DNA from: Vibrio pacinii DSM 19139
GTDB taxonomy: Bacteria; Pseudomonadota; Gammaproteobacteria; Enterobacterales; Vibrionaceae
Assembly: GCF_000711795.1 (NCBI RefSeq)
Contig: NZ_JONH01000010.1
Location: 186,001 to 250,000 of the forward strand
Reading direction: 5' to 3'
DNA: 64,000 bases
The notes under the pieces were generated by a model. The model made no database searches. It was not told where the DNA came from and was given only the letters and a program-made list of their open reading frames with translations. This document shows positions 52,610 through 61,437 of this stretch, piece by piece (within the stretch, counting starts at the first letter, position 1; every line of letters starts with the position of its first letter). Position numbers and translations under genes: made by a program.

Positions 52610-53220
52610 TCAACTACCGTTTCAGGATTATCACTATGCTCAAGCATATTATCGCTATTTAAGCGCAGTTGTAGTTCGTAGTCTTGCAGCATCGCATTAA
52701 TACGGCGACGTTGCTCTTGAACATTCACCTCGTTGGTATTGGGCTGTTCTACCGACGAACGAGTTAGGCTAACGGGTTCAGCGCTTCCCGCAAACGGTAT
52801 GGTTTGCAGTACAGGTAAAACATCTGCTTCAGGCCCAGTTGCATCAGTGCCACCATATTGCTGTACACCAAGAATCACAACCAGAGAGACACAAGCTGCC
52901 ATCGCAACTTGACCAAATTGGTTCAACCAAGCAGGTAGCTGTCGACGTGCCTGTGCGGGAGTCGGCTGTGCTTCAACGTGTCGATGCTGCTCTAATTGAG
53001 TCACCGCTGAATGTGCAGGTTCATTCTCTAGTGCTAGCGCCACGCTTTCAGCAATATTCCATTGTGCATTTTCAGGAGCATCACCTCGCATCACATCACC
53101 AATTAAATGGTAAGATTTCCAAACGTGCAGGCCTTCTTGATCTTGCTCTAATTCACTGATTAGCGCTTTATCAACCAACTCTCCATCCATGAGTGCTGAA
53201 AGTTTCTCTTTGTCAGCCAT
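52606..53220 (-). CDS. rseA: Anti-sigma-E factor RseA
   Basis: 204 residues from the ATG at 53220 (MADKEKLSALMDGE), matching the E. coli start; an in-frame start at 53232 is possible. The cytoplasmic domain (about 1-95) has SYHLIGDVMRGD, which clamps RpoE. One membrane helix (about 103-120, VAMAACVSLVVILGV) and a periplasmic part that binds RseB follow. DegS and RseP cleave it during envelope stress. It begins 25 bases after rpoE. Confidence 0.95.
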   Translation of the reverse strand: MADKEKLSALMDGELVDKALISELEQDQEGLHVWKSYHLIGDVMRGDAPENAQWNIAESVALALENEPAHSAVTQLEQHRHVEAQPTPAQARRQLPAWLNQFGQVAMAACVSLVVILGVQQYGGTDATGPEADVLPVLQTIPFAGSAEPVSLTRSSVEQPNTNEVNVQEQRRRINAMLQDYELQLRLNSDNMLEHSDNPETVVE

Positions 53221-53245
53221 TATTTTCACCATTAAAGTTACTGAT

Positions 53246-53824
53246 CTAGCGTTGCATTAGCGGTTGAATTTTCTTTTCGACCGCTTCGCGAGCACGGAAG
53301 ATACGCGAACGTACCGTTCCTACAGGGCAATCCATAACCGCTGCAATTTCCTCGTAGCTTAAGCCATCAAGCTCACGCAACGTCATTGCGGTTTTTAAAT
53401 CTTCAGGCAGTGCTTCAATCGCACCAAAGATGACCCCTTTCAACTCATTGGACAACGTCAAGTTCTCAGGGTTCGAAATTTCTTTTAATGCACTACCTGT
53501 TTCGTAATATTCAGCATCTTCACTATCGACATCTTGTGCCGGTGGACGCCTACCTTGGGCTACAAGGTGGTTTTTTGCAGTATTAACGGCAATCCGATAT
53601 AACCAAGTATAGAAAGCACTTTCTCCACGAAAGCTAGGAATCGCTCGATATGCCTTAATAAAGGCTTCTTGTGCTACATCGGGAACATCACCCGGATTAT
53701 TCACATAGCGGGAAATAAGATTACACACTTTGTTCTGGTATTTTGTTACCAGCAAATTAAATGCTTGCTTATCCCCATTCTGAACTCGCTCAATTAATAC
53801 TTGATCGGTCAGCTGCTCGTTCAT
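53246..53824 (-). CDS. rpoE: RNA polymerase sigma-E factor
   Basis: 192 residues, E. coli 191. Region 2 reads NKVCNLISRYVNNPGDVPDVAQEAFIKAYRAIPSFRG and region 4 LREL-DGLSYEEIAAVMDCPVGTVRSRIFRAREAV. It directs genes for outer-membrane biogenesis and periplasmic folding under envelope stress. A sigma-E type promoter about 95 bases upstream indicates autoregulation. It is divergent from nadB, as in E. coli. Confidence 0.98.
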   Translation of the reverse strand: MNEQLTDQVLIERVQNGDKQAFNLLVTKYQNKVCNLISRYVNNPGDVPDVAQEAFIKAYRAIPSFRGESAFYTWLYRIAVNTAKNHLVAQGRRPPAQDVDSEDAEYYETGSALKEISNPENLTLSNELKGVIFGAIEALPEDLKTAMTLRELDGLSYEEIAAVMDCPVGTVRSRIFRAREAVEKKIQPLMQR

Positions 53825-53924
53825 TCGAGCGGGTACTCCTATCGTTATTCACTCTTATCTTCTCAGACATGAGTATTAATTATGCAATATGTAGTCTTGA
53901 CACCACTGTCTACTTGAGCACTAT

Positions 53925-53951
53925 TGTGACCTAGTCAGAAAATTTAAGTTC
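53925..53951 (-). promoter_or_regulatory. Candidate sigma-E promoter of rpoE
   Basis: On the minus strand GAACTT (53946-53951), a 15-base spacer, and GTCACA (53925-53930), close to the sigma-E pattern GGAACTT and GTCTAA. The rest of the 391-bp rpoE-nadB gap is AT-rich, with no other element I can assign. Confidence 0.5.
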
Positions 53952-54215
53952 AAAGTTTTTGCAAATTTTTTAACACAATGACGTACCAAGCTACCTCTGG
54001 CTCGATTTTGAGGTTCTAGGTATCGAAATGCAATGGCTATTTCGAGGCAAAAGCATTAAGCAGTGCTACTATAACCGTTTGACGGTAGCTTTAGCTCAGG
54101 CGCGTGAGCCATTCTAAAATGATTTAAGAGCGGGATCGCTCGATTGCCTAATTCTTTACCTCCATTGATTGTAGGCGGGATTAGGTACAATTTAACTCGG
54201 GAATTTAAAAGTTTT

Positions 54216-55832
54216 ATGAACGCAAACCGTGAACATCAGTGTGATGTGTTAGTGGTGGGTAGTGGTGCCGCAGGTCTGTCCTTAGCACTACGTGTTGCAG
54301 AGTTCGGTAACGTTATCGTCCTCAGTAAAGGACCACGCAGTGAAGGGGCAACTTACTATGCGCAAGGTGGTATTGCCGCTGTTTTTGATGAATCTGACAG
54401 CATTGAATCTCACGTGCAAGATACCTTGGTCGCAGGCGCTGGCCTATGTGAACAGGAGACGGTCGAGTTTATCGCCAAGAATGCCAAGGAGTGTGTTCAG
54501 TGGCTGATTGATGGCGGAGTACCTTTTGATCGCGAAGAGAACGACAGCGATGAAGCTCCACGCTATCACTTAACCCGTGAAGGTGGCCACAGCCATCGAC
54601 GCATCTTGCACGCCGCTGATGCCACTGGCATGGCGATGCAAACGTCCCTACAAGATAACGTTCATAATCATCCCAACATCCGCGTTTTCGAACGTCACAA
54701 TGCGTTGGATTTAATTACCGAAGATAAAATCGGCGGTGATGACAAAAAAATTGTCGGGGCGTACATCTGGAACCGTAATCAAGAACATGTCGAAACCGTT
54801 CGCGCGAAATTCGTCGTTTTAGCTACGGGCGGCGCGTCAAAAGTGTATCAGTACACCTCGAACCCCGACGTCTCTTCCGGTGACGGCATCGCGATGGCGT
54901 GGCGTGCCGGTTGCCGAGTGGCAAACTTAGAATTTAACCAATTCCACCCGACGTGTTTGTATCACCCTGAAGCGCGCAATTTTTTGTTAACTGAGGCGCT
55001 ACGTGGCGAGGGGGCTTTTTTACTTCGTCCTGACGGCACACGTTTTATGCCCGATTTCGACCCGCGAGAAGAGTTAGCACCACGTGATGTGGTCGCGCGC
55101 GCAATTGACTTTGAGATGAAGCGACTCGGCGCCGATTGCATGTTCTTAGACATCAGTCATAAACCGGCTGACTTTATTGAAAAGCACTTCCCCACCATTA
55201 ATATGCGCTTGCTCGACCTTGGTATCGACATGACCAAGGAGCCAATTCCTATCGTACCTGCGGCGCATTACACCTGTGGTGGCGTAATGGTTAACCAGAG
55301 CGGAAAGACGGATATTGCTCAGTTGTATGCAATCGGAGAAGTAAGCTACACCGGACTGCACGGCGCAAACCGTATGGCGTCCAATTCTTTACTGGAGTGC
55401 GTGGTTTATGCCTGGTCTGCGGCTAACGATATTATCGCTTGTCTCGATCAAGCCACTTTACCACCAACGCTACCACCTTGGGACGAAAGTCAGGTGAACA
55501 ACTCTGATGAAGAGGTGATCATTCAACATAACTGGCATGAATTGCGTCTATTTATGTGGGATTACATGGGCATTGTTCGTACCGACAAACGACTGGAACG
55601 CGCCTTACGTCGTATCCAAATGTTGCAACAAGAAACGCACGAGTACTACAGTAACTTTAGAGTTTCGAATAACCTTCTTGAGCTGCGTAACTTACTTCAA
55701 GTAGCAGAATTGATGGTGCGCTGCGCCATGGAACGCAAAGAGAGCCGTGGTCTTCATTATACTCTCGACTATCCTGAACTGGCGAAAGAGAGCGGTCCGA
55801 CCATCTTAGTGCCAGAGAAACTTAAACCGTAA
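54216..55832 (+). CDS. nadB: L-aspartate oxidase
   Basis: 538 residues from the ATG at 54216 ([17 protein letters not shown]), close to E. coli NadB at 540; the frame extends upstream to a TTG at 54144. FAD-binding [12 protein letters not shown] comes first, then [17 protein letters not shown] and [24 protein letters not shown]. The C-terminal helical domain has [14 protein letters not shown]. It oxidises aspartate to iminoaspartate for NAD synthesis. It is divergent from rpoE and convergent with ygfX. Confidence 0.98.
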   Translation: MNANREHQCDVLVVGSGAAGLSLALRVAEFGNVIVLSKGPRSEGATYYAQGGIAAVFDESDSIESHVQDTLVAGAGLCEQETVEFIAKNAKECVQWLIDGGVPFDREENDSDEAPRYHLTREGGHSHRRILHAADATGMAMQTSLQDNVHNHPNIRVFERHNALDLITEDKIGGDDKKIVGAYIWNRNQEHVETVRAKFVVLATGGASKVYQYTSNPDVSSGDGIAMAWRAGCRVANLEFNQFHPTCLYHPEARNFLLTEALRGEGAFLLRPDGTRFMPDFDPREELAPRDVVARAIDFEMKRLGADCMFLDISHKPADFIEKHFPTINMRLLDLGIDMTKEPIPIVPAAHYTCGGVMVNQSGKTDIAQLYAIGEVSYTGLHGANRMASNSLLECVVYAWSAANDIIACLDQATLPPTLPPWDESQVNNSDEEVIIQHNWHELRLFMWDYMGIVRTDKRLERALRRIQMLQQETHEYYSNFRVSNNLLELRNLLQVAELMVRCAMERKESRGLHYTLDYPELAKESGPTILVPEKLKP

Positions 55833-55848
55833 CGGACTTAACTGACGA

Positions 55849-55877
55849 CAAAAAGGGAGCTCAATGCTCCCTTTTTA
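55849..55877. terminator. Bidirectional terminator between nadB and ygfX
   Basis: AAAAAGGGAGC/GCTCCCTTTTT perfect stem with a five-base loop. Its right arm lies inside the last codons and stop of ygfX (55861 onwards). Confidence 0.82.
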
Positions 55878-56259
55878 ACATCACCACCAATTGTCGATAA
55901 CTCGACTCGGGCATACTGTCTCGCCACAGCAATACACGTTGGTTGTTGGCTAAGACAATTAACAACCCAAAAGACATCAACGGAAACAGCACCGCTTTAA
56001 TCACGTAAGTGCCTTGCTCGGTTTGATATTCACGAGGGGAAATAAACGTCACCTCACCGGTCAATGGCGCGGTAAACCAGCTTAGATGCAGTGTGTATTT
56101 GATGACTAAAGGCAACAACAGAGTCGTCGCCACGAGAGGAAGTTGAGAGTGAATAACCGTGAAGCAGGCCAACGCTGAAAGCAATCCATTGGCCTGTTTC
56201 AAATGATGTGAAGACGTTAAAACTAACCTAACGCACTTTGCTGAGGTTGTGAGCGACAA
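55861..56259 (-). CDS. ygfX: YgfX/CptA-like membrane protein
   Basis: About 132 residues if translated from the TTG at 56259, which overlaps sdhE by 32 bases; the start is uncertain and a later TTG is possible, since no ATG or GTG fits. Two hydrophobic segments (about 24-55) precede a soluble tail ending with LLWRDSMPESSYRQLVVMLK, which resembles the W-x-DSM...R-x-LR-x-x-L end of E. coli YgfX. That protein pairs with SdhE (YgfY) and was proposed as an inhibitor of the cytoskeleton. Its place directly after sdhE supports the call. Sequence similarity is modest. Confidence 0.75.
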   Translation of the reverse strand: MSLTTSAKCVRLVLTSSHHLKQANGLLSALACFTVIHSQLPLVATTLLLPLVIKYTLHLSWFTAPLTGEVTFISPREYQTEQGTYVIKAVLFPLMSFGLLIVLANNQRVLLWRDSMPESSYRQLVVMLKREH

Positions 56260-56488
56260 TTTTATCTACCATGGCAGCATGGCCTAGATTTTCACTGCGA
56301 CCGTGTCCCATGATCCAAGTAAACAAGTCCGGATCATCAGATTCGAGTAGCGAAACAAAATCACGCTGTTCGTTTTCTTGTAGCCCTTCAAAACATTCTT
56401 CAAAAAACGGCATAATCACGACATCAAGCTCTAACATTCCGCGGCGACATGCCCATTTAATACGCGCTTTTTCTTCTGCGGTATACAT
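56228..56488 (-). CDS. sdhE: SdhE, FAD assembly factor for succinate dehydrogenase
   Basis: 86 residues, E. coli 88. The defining RGxxE motif is in KWACRRGMLELDVVIMPFFEECFEGL, followed by FVSLLESDDPDLFTWIMGHG. SdhE helps attach FAD covalently to SdhA and FrdA. It precedes ygfX, with overlapping frames, and is divergent from ygfZ with 202 bases between, as in E. coli. Confidence 0.97.
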   Translation of the reverse strand: MYTAEEKARIKWACRRGMLELDVVIMPFFEECFEGLQENEQRDFVSLLESDDPDLFTWIMGHGRSENLGHAAMVDKIVAHNLSKVR

Positions 56489-56690
56489 TGTAATTCCTCA
56501 CCAATATCGGTTGTGTGGGGCGAGTGTAACAAGCAAAACCGCAGACAACTAGTGCGCCAGTCACACTCCCGACGAGACTCGAAATTTTCATCCTTACCCC
56601 AAGCAAAATTGACACACTACTCAAAAGGTTGTTTATCACCCGTGATCGGCGATAACATAGCAGCAATATCGACTTAATTAGGTAATCATC

Positions 56691-57656
56691 ATGGATTGGC
56701 AAAACGATTTTGCGCCGTTGCAACTGACATCAAGTGACGCACTTCCCTCACTGGCCATTGCTCCTCTCACCACATGGGGTGCCATTACTGTCCAAGGGCA
56801 AGATAAAAAATCTTACCTGCAAGGGCAGATCACCTGTGATGTTGTCACTCTGGAACCACATCAAGCCACATTTGGCGCACACTGTGATGCCAAAGGCAAA
56901 GTGTGGAGCGCATTTCGATTGTTTCACCATAACCAAGGTTATGCGATGTTTCAGCCCGCAAGTCTGATCGAAAAAGAGTTGGCCGAGCTAAAGAAATACG
57001 CCATTTTTGCCAAGGTTGAGTTTGCACACAGTCATGATATTGCTCTGGGTGTGATGGGCAGTGACGCGAGCGCTTTGATTGATAGCCTGTCACCAGATAC
57101 GGGCGATGTTCGCGTAGTTGAAGGCGGAACGGCCGTCAAAATTGACGATCTGCGTTGGCTGTTACTGCTTACTCCGGCAGCGGCAGAGCAACTGGCAACA
57201 TCCAGCCATGCTGAAAAAGTCGATCAATCATTGTGGACGCTTCTTGATATTCAAGCCGGCCTACCACTGCTCACAGCAGAACAGCAAAACGAACACATTC
57301 CTCAGGCGCTTAACCTTCACGCGCTTGGTGGGATTAGCTTTAGTAAAGGTTGCTATACAGGTCAAGAAACCGTGGCTCGCGCTAAATACCGCGGCATCAA
57401 TAAACGGGCTCTCTTTATTATAAAAGGGACAGCCGAACGCGATATCGAGCAGGGTGCTGAGCTAGAGCGCGCAGTGGGTGACAACTGGCGCAGCGCTGGT
57501 AAGCTGCTTGCCAGCTACCGTTTTAGCGACAATCAAGCCCTGGCCTTGGTAGTTCTACCGAATAATTTAGACAGTGATACACAACTGCGCTTAAAGAGCC
57601 AACCAGAACAAGTCTGGCATTTCGCCGAATTGCCATACTCTTTAGATAATGACTAA
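56691..57656 (+). CDS. ygfZ: YgfZ, folate-binding Fe-S cluster/tRNA-modification factor
   Basis: 321 residues, E. coli 326. It has the diagnostic motif K-G-C-Y-x-G-Q-E as [19 protein letters not shown] near residue 223, within a GcvT-like fold. YgfZ binds folate and supports Fe-S enzymes, including MiaB, and hence tRNA thiolation. It is divergent from sdhE and overlaps the next gene by eight bases. Confidence 0.96.
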   Translation: MDWQNDFAPLQLTSSDALPSLAIAPLTTWGAITVQGQDKKSYLQGQITCDVVTLEPHQATFGAHCDAKGKVWSAFRLFHHNQGYAMFQPASLIEKELAELKKYAIFAKVEFAHSHDIALGVMGSDASALIDSLSPDTGDVRVVEGGTAVKIDDLRWLLLLTPAAAEQLATSSHAEKVDQSLWTLLDIQAGLPLLTAEQQNEHIPQALNLHALGGISFSKGCYTGQETVARAKYRGINKRALFIIKGTAERDIEQGAELERAVGDNWRSAGKLLASYRFSDNQALALVVLPNNLDSDTQLRLKSQPEQVWHFAELPYSLDND

Positions 57657-58128
57657 TCCAATCTCCACTCATATCACTCAATACCTTGAGTCGCAGCAGG
57701 TGGCCTTTCGTCTGCTGCCTCATCAAACACCCGCAACAACGATTGATGATGCCGCCAAACAACGTGGGATTCGCCCAGAACAAATGGTCAAATCAATAGT
57801 CTTGCGTGATATGAGCCATCGTTATGCCATTGCCTGTGCTCCAGGCAATCGTTCGGTTGACCCCAAGAAGGTTCGCTCGCTACTTGAGTGGCGACGAATG
57901 ACCTGTGTTTCGATGCAAGAGGTTGCTAGCCTAACGGGTTATCAAATTGGTACGGTTGTACCTATTTTACTTAAAACACCGATGATAGTGGTGTTTGATC
58001 GGCAGCTACTTAACGAGCCCGAAGTCACCATCAGCAGCGGCTCAAATATGGCGGGCATTGCTTTGCCGTGTCACGATCTGGTTCAATTATGTCAGCCGAT
58101 CATCGGCGAGATATGCCGCGAACCATAA
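57649..58128 (+). CDS. YbaK/ProX-family aminoacyl-tRNA deacylase-like protein
   Basis: 159 residues of the YbaK/EbsC fold: [35 protein letters not shown] contains the conserved lysine and GNR-type loop, and YQIGTVVPI the G-x-x-x-P motif that shapes the pocket. The family edits mischarged tRNAs (Cys- or Ala-tRNA Pro, for example) in trans. Which substrate this member handles cannot be read from the sequence. Its start overlaps the ygfZ end, indicating coupling. Confidence 0.85.
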   Translation: MTNPISTHITQYLESQQVAFRLLPHQTPATTIDDAAKQRGIRPEQMVKSIVLRDMSHRYAIACAPGNRSVDPKKVRSLLEWRRMTCVSMQEVASLTGYQIGTVVPILLKTPMIVVFDRQLLNEPEVTISSGSNMAGIALPCHDLVQLCQPIIGEICREP

Positions 58129-58239
58129 CCTCAACCATATCCCCTCCCGCCAGTTGCAAACGATTACATTTTCACATGATCAACTTCGCAGTATTAGCGA
58201 AAGATTAATTAAATTATTATTCATTTATAAAGCATAAGT

Positions 58240-58456
58240 AGTCATGATTGTTTTTATGCAGTATGCTGCCTGTGTTGGTCCAAGTTCGCCCAGGTTTCAT
58301 TTTTCTGTGCGACACAAGGTTTGCTAAGCAAGACTATCAAACCGTTGTGAATCCTTCTCCAACAAAAAAGTGTATCCACTGATTGTTTCAGGACATCCAC
58401 TTTTTGTGTAATGCATCTGTGACTATTCGCCCGCGTTTGAGCGGGCTTTTTTTGTT
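58240..58456 (+). ncRNA. Candidate small RNA, three hairpins ending in a terminator
   Basis: Within the 618-bp gap 58129-58746. ACAAGGTTTG pairs with CAAACC-G-TTGT (about 58313-58355). AAAAAGTG pairs with CACTTTTT (about 58366-58404) with GTATCC/GGACATC inside. Then CCCGC/GCGGG and seven T residues close at 58428-58455. No ORF with a ribosome site fits. A -10-like TATAAA lies near 58227. The hairpin T run works only on the plus strand. I do not recognise a known Vibrio sRNA. The 5' end is a guess, and a long ybaK-like 3' UTR is the alternative. Confidence 0.45.
58428..58455 (+). terminator. Intrinsic terminator of the candidate sRNA
   Basis: GCCCGC/GCGGGC stem with a GTTTGA-type loop followed by TTTTTTTG. 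Confidence 0.88.
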
Positions 58457-58498
58457 GTCGATTTTTACACAATCTTCACACTTAACGAAAAAGTTCAA

Positions 58499-58535
58499 CT
58501 ATTCTTAAAAATGTCATAAACATTGGGCTTAATAG
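58499..58535 (+). promoter_or_regulatory. Possible PhoB box and promoter upstream of ytfK
   Basis: Two 11-base-spaced half sites, ATTCTTAAA (58501-58509) and a better TGTCATAAA (58512-58520), against the Pho consensus CTGTCATAAA. They are followed about 10 bases later by a -10-like TTAATA (58529-58534). The leader would then be about 205 bases and includes GGATATTT/AAATATCC (58603-58610, 58637-58644). A separate TATAAT at 58709-58714 may also act as a promoter. Confidence 0.35.
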
Positions 58536-58746
58536 TTCCTGCTCAATACTCCTCTTAAGTTCAAATTACAGAACATAAATGAGGGAGTTATCACAGTTGA
58601 GTGGATATTTATCCGTGATTTTGCCTACAGCAACACAAATATCCAATCCAAACTGTTTTTACTGCATATTCCACCATGAAAATCACACTATTAACGGTGG
58701 CAAATACGTATAATTTGCAGTGCTTGCTAACTATAAGGAAGGACGT

Positions 58747-58953
58747 ATGAGACTGTTTAAGCGCTATACACCAGGTATGATTGCTAAACACATTAGCCGG
58801 CTGTTTAAAGGACGAATTTATATATACGGGGTAGGAAAATTTGAGTTTGATAATGGCAAACTGATGTTGCCAGAGAAGGCAGAAAGCCGACACTTCAAAG
58901 CCGTTAAAGAGATAAATAAAGAAGTAATGCGACTGCGCTGCGCCTACGCATAA
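58747..58953 (+). CDS. ytfK: YtfK, DUF1107 stringent-response modulator
   Basis: 68 residues, the same length as E. coli YtfK. It aligns end to end: MRLFKRYTPGMIAKHISRLF, GRIYIYGVGKFEFDNGKLM, and EINKEVMRL near the C-terminus. AAGGAAGGA precedes the ATG. E. coli YtfK binds SpoT and promotes (p)ppGpp build-up in phosphate or fatty-acid starvation. It stands alone, with a long AT-rich leader upstream and a strong terminator downstream. Confidence 0.9.
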   Translation: MRLFKRYTPGMIAKHISRLFKGRIYIYGVGKFEFDNGKLMLPEKAESRHFKAVKEINKEVMRLRCAYA

Positions 58954-58963
58954 CAGAATATAG

Positions 58964-58995
58964 AAAGGGTTGGCACTGCCAACCCTTTTGCTTTT
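58964..58995. terminator. Terminator between ytfK and ubiI
   Basis: AAAGGGTTGGC/GCCAACCCTTT perfect stem with an ACT loop and TTTTGCTTTT on the plus strand. It also lies at the 3' end of convergent ubiI. Confidence 0.85.
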
Positions 58996-60226
58996 ACAAC
59001 ATCGGAGACTTAAACTCAGACGGCATCGCCAAATGTGGCAAGTGCCCCTTCAAACCCAGAGCGCGCTTCATGATTTCATCTTTCGCCCCTGGCAATTGAG
59101 CGGCGAACTTCATACCAATACCACGAATCAGCTTCTTCGCAGGGTTGTTGCCTTCAAACAGATCTTTGAACCCTTGCATCGCAGCAATCATTTTCGCTGC
59201 CTCGGCCTTACGCCAGCGCTCATAGCCTCTCAGGTTACGTTTACTACCAAAGTCTTCACCTTGTTGATGAAGCTCTAACACCTCTTGAGCTAAGCAGGCT
59301 GCATCTAACAGGCCTAAATTCACCCCCTGTCCGGCCAAAGGGTGAATGGTATGAGCGGCATCGCCCACTAAAGCAACGCGCTGTGCCACGAAATCACGTG
59401 CATAACGCATCTTAAGTGGGAAGGCGAAACGTTCTCCAACCACATCACACAAACCTAAGCGATGATCAAATTCTGCAGTCAGTGCCTTATTAAACTCACC
59501 CTCGCTCATCGCAACAAGTCGCTCGGCACGATTCGGCTCGGTCGACCAGACAATTGAGCTGAGATTCTCTTCACCTAAGGGCAAAAACGCCAATGGTCCT
59601 TGTGGGGTGAAGATTTGACGCGCCACACGTTGATGAGGCTCCGCGGTGCGAATATTAGCCACAATCGCACTATGACCATAATCCCAATGAGTTAAGGGAA
59701 TATCTTGCTGTTTCCTCACCCACGAGTTAGCTCCATCAGCGCCGACCACCAACTTGGCAGTAAGTGCTTGGCCATTATCAAGCGTTAACCATGCTTCACG
59801 CTCACCAATCGCCATTGAGGCACATTTAGCGGGCATAAATAAAGAGACATTACTTTGCTGTTTGACTTGTTCAAGTAACGCCAACTGAATCACGCGGTTT
59901 TCTACAATATGCCCTAGGTCGGGTTGAGCTAATTGCTGCGCCTCAAATTCTATCCGCGCAAAACTATCTTGCTCCCACACTTCCATTGCCCAATATGGAG
60001 CACTGCGACGGGCAACAATACCTTGCCACGCGCCAAGGTTACGCAACATCACTTCACTTGAACGACTCAACGCAGAGACACGCACATCCGGTAATTGTGT
60101 CAATTCATTCTCAGGCGTACGGCTTTCAATCACGGCGATACGTAGATCCGTCTCTTTAAATGCGGCGGCCAACGCCAAACCGACCATGCCACCACCAACA
60201 ATCGCGATATCTACACTCTGCATCAT
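58994..60226 (-). CDS. ubiI: FAD-dependent ubiquinone hydroxylase, UbiI type
   Basis: 410 residues. The FAD-binding start is VDIAIVGGGMVGLALAAAF, with the DG motif VGADGANSWVRKQQDIP and the second FAD motif ALVGDAAHTIHPLAGQGVNLGLLDA. This UbiH/UbiF/VisC family uses O2 and NADPH on ubiquinone precursors. I assign UbiI (C5 hydroxylation) because it is the distal gene after ubiH, the ubiH-visC order of E. coli. The ATG follows AAAGGA. Confidence 0.9.
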   Translation of the reverse strand: MMQSVDIAIVGGGMVGLALAAAFKETDLRIAVIESRTPENELTQLPDVRVSALSRSSEVMLRNLGAWQGIVARRSAPYWAMEVWEQDSFARIEFEAQQLAQPDLGHIVENRVIQLALLEQVKQQSNVSLFMPAKCASMAIGEREAWLTLDNGQALTAKLVVGADGANSWVRKQQDIPLTHWDYGHSAIVANIRTAEPHQRVARQIFTPQGPLAFLPLGEENLSSIVWSTEPNRAERLVAMSEGEFNKALTAEFDHRLGLCDVVGERFAFPLKMRYARDFVAQRVALVGDAAHTIHPLAGQGVNLGLLDAACLAQEVLELHQQGEDFGSKRNLRGYERWRKAEAAKMIAAMQGFKDLFEGNNPAKKLIRGIGMKFAAQLPGAKDEIMKRALGLKGHLPHLAMPSEFKSPML

Positions 60227-60249
60227 TTTTATTGTCCTTTTTGCCGCGG

Positions 60250-61425
60250 TTAACGAGCGACCAAACCTAACGTTCTTTGTAATAGAGGGGCTTTAAGTAA
60301 TGTGACATTGTCCATGGCAAATAACCCAATATTTCGCCCTAGCCTCAGTGGCATATAATCATTCGAGAACAGGTGCACTAAGCTTGATGTCATCGCAATG
60401 GTTGCTTTGCGGTCATCTTGACGTGCCTGCTTATAGCACTTGAGCCCGTGGTAACAACCTGGATCATCAGAAAATTGTGCGATGGTCTCAGCCAAACTAA
60501 CCACGTCACGAATCCCAAGATTAAACCCTTGCCCCGCAATCGGATGTAAAGTCTGCGCAGCGTTACCTAGCGCAGCGAAACGGTGTGAGACCGTTTGCTC
60601 TCGATAACGTAAAATCAATGGGTAACAAGCACGTTGACCGACTTTATTCAACACCCCTAAACGCCAACCAAACGCACTTTGCAACTGTTGAAGAAACTCT
60701 TCATCATTCGCGTGCATCATAGCGTCAGCATCTTGCGCCGTCAGGCACCACACCAAAGACATACGCTGCTGCGACATCGGCAATAGCGCCACCGGACCTG
60801 ACTGGGTAAAACGTTCGAAAGCGCGGCCATGATGGGGCTGCTGCGCGGTAATGTTGGCAATCACAGCGACTTGCTCAAAGTCATGCTCGCTCAGTTCAAG
60901 CCCTAGTTGTTGACAACACGTCGATCCAGCGCCATCCGCAGCAACCAGGAGTTGCCCTTCCAGCTCAAGCTTATTATCTAAAGTCAGTAAGACATGCTGC
61001 TGCTCGCGTTCAACGCGCTCAACCGCCGCTGTGATTAAAGTAATGTGTGGATCAAGCTCAACCAGTTGATGATAAATCCGCCCAACATCCGCTAACTCAA
61101 CCACATACCCTAGAGCCTCTAGCCCCACTTGTTGGCGAGTAATATCCGTCATGCCTGCATGATTACGATCAGACACGTGAATATGTTCAATCGCAGTGGC
61201 TACTTTACTGATTTCATGCCATAGACCAAGCTGTTTCAGCAAGGCAACCGTACCATAGCAAAGCGCAATTGAACGTGAGTCAAAGCCTGGATGGGCCTGA
61301 TGATCCACTTTGAAAGGCTCAATCACAGCAATCGATAATGGCGAGGGTGACAATTTATTAATCGCCAACGCCAACGTCATTCCTGCCATGCCACCGCCGG
61401 CGATGATCACATCAAATTGCTTCAT
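60250..61425 (-). CDS. ubiH: 2-octaprenyl-6-methoxyphenol hydroxylase UbiH
   Basis: 391 residues (E. coli 392). It starts FDVIIAGGGMAGMTLALAI, carries AADGAGSTCCQQLGLEL and ALGNAAQTLHPIAGQGFNLGIRD. It hydroxylates C1 of the ubiquinone ring with O2. It is followed 23 bases later by ubiI and preceded 12 bases by ygfB. In E. coli pepP lies between ygfB and ubiH; there is no room for it here. Confidence 0.93.
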   Translation of the reverse strand: MKQFDVIIAGGGMAGMTLALAINKLSPSPLSIAVIEPFKVDHQAHPGFDSRSIALCYGTVALLKQLGLWHEISKVATAIEHIHVSDRNHAGMTDITRQQVGLEALGYVVELADVGRIYHQLVELDPHITLITAAVERVEREQQHVLLTLDNKLELEGQLLVAADGAGSTCCQQLGLELSEHDFEQVAVIANITAQQPHHGRAFERFTQSGPVALLPMSQQRMSLVWCLTAQDADAMMHANDEEFLQQLQSAFGWRLGVLNKVGQRACYPLILRYREQTVSHRFAALGNAAQTLHPIAGQGFNLGIRDVVSLAETIAQFSDDPGCYHGLKCYKQARQDDRKATIAMTSSLVHLFSNDYMPLRLGRNIGLFAMDNVTLLKAPLLQRTLGLVAR

Positions 61426-61437
61426 AGGAGTACCGAT

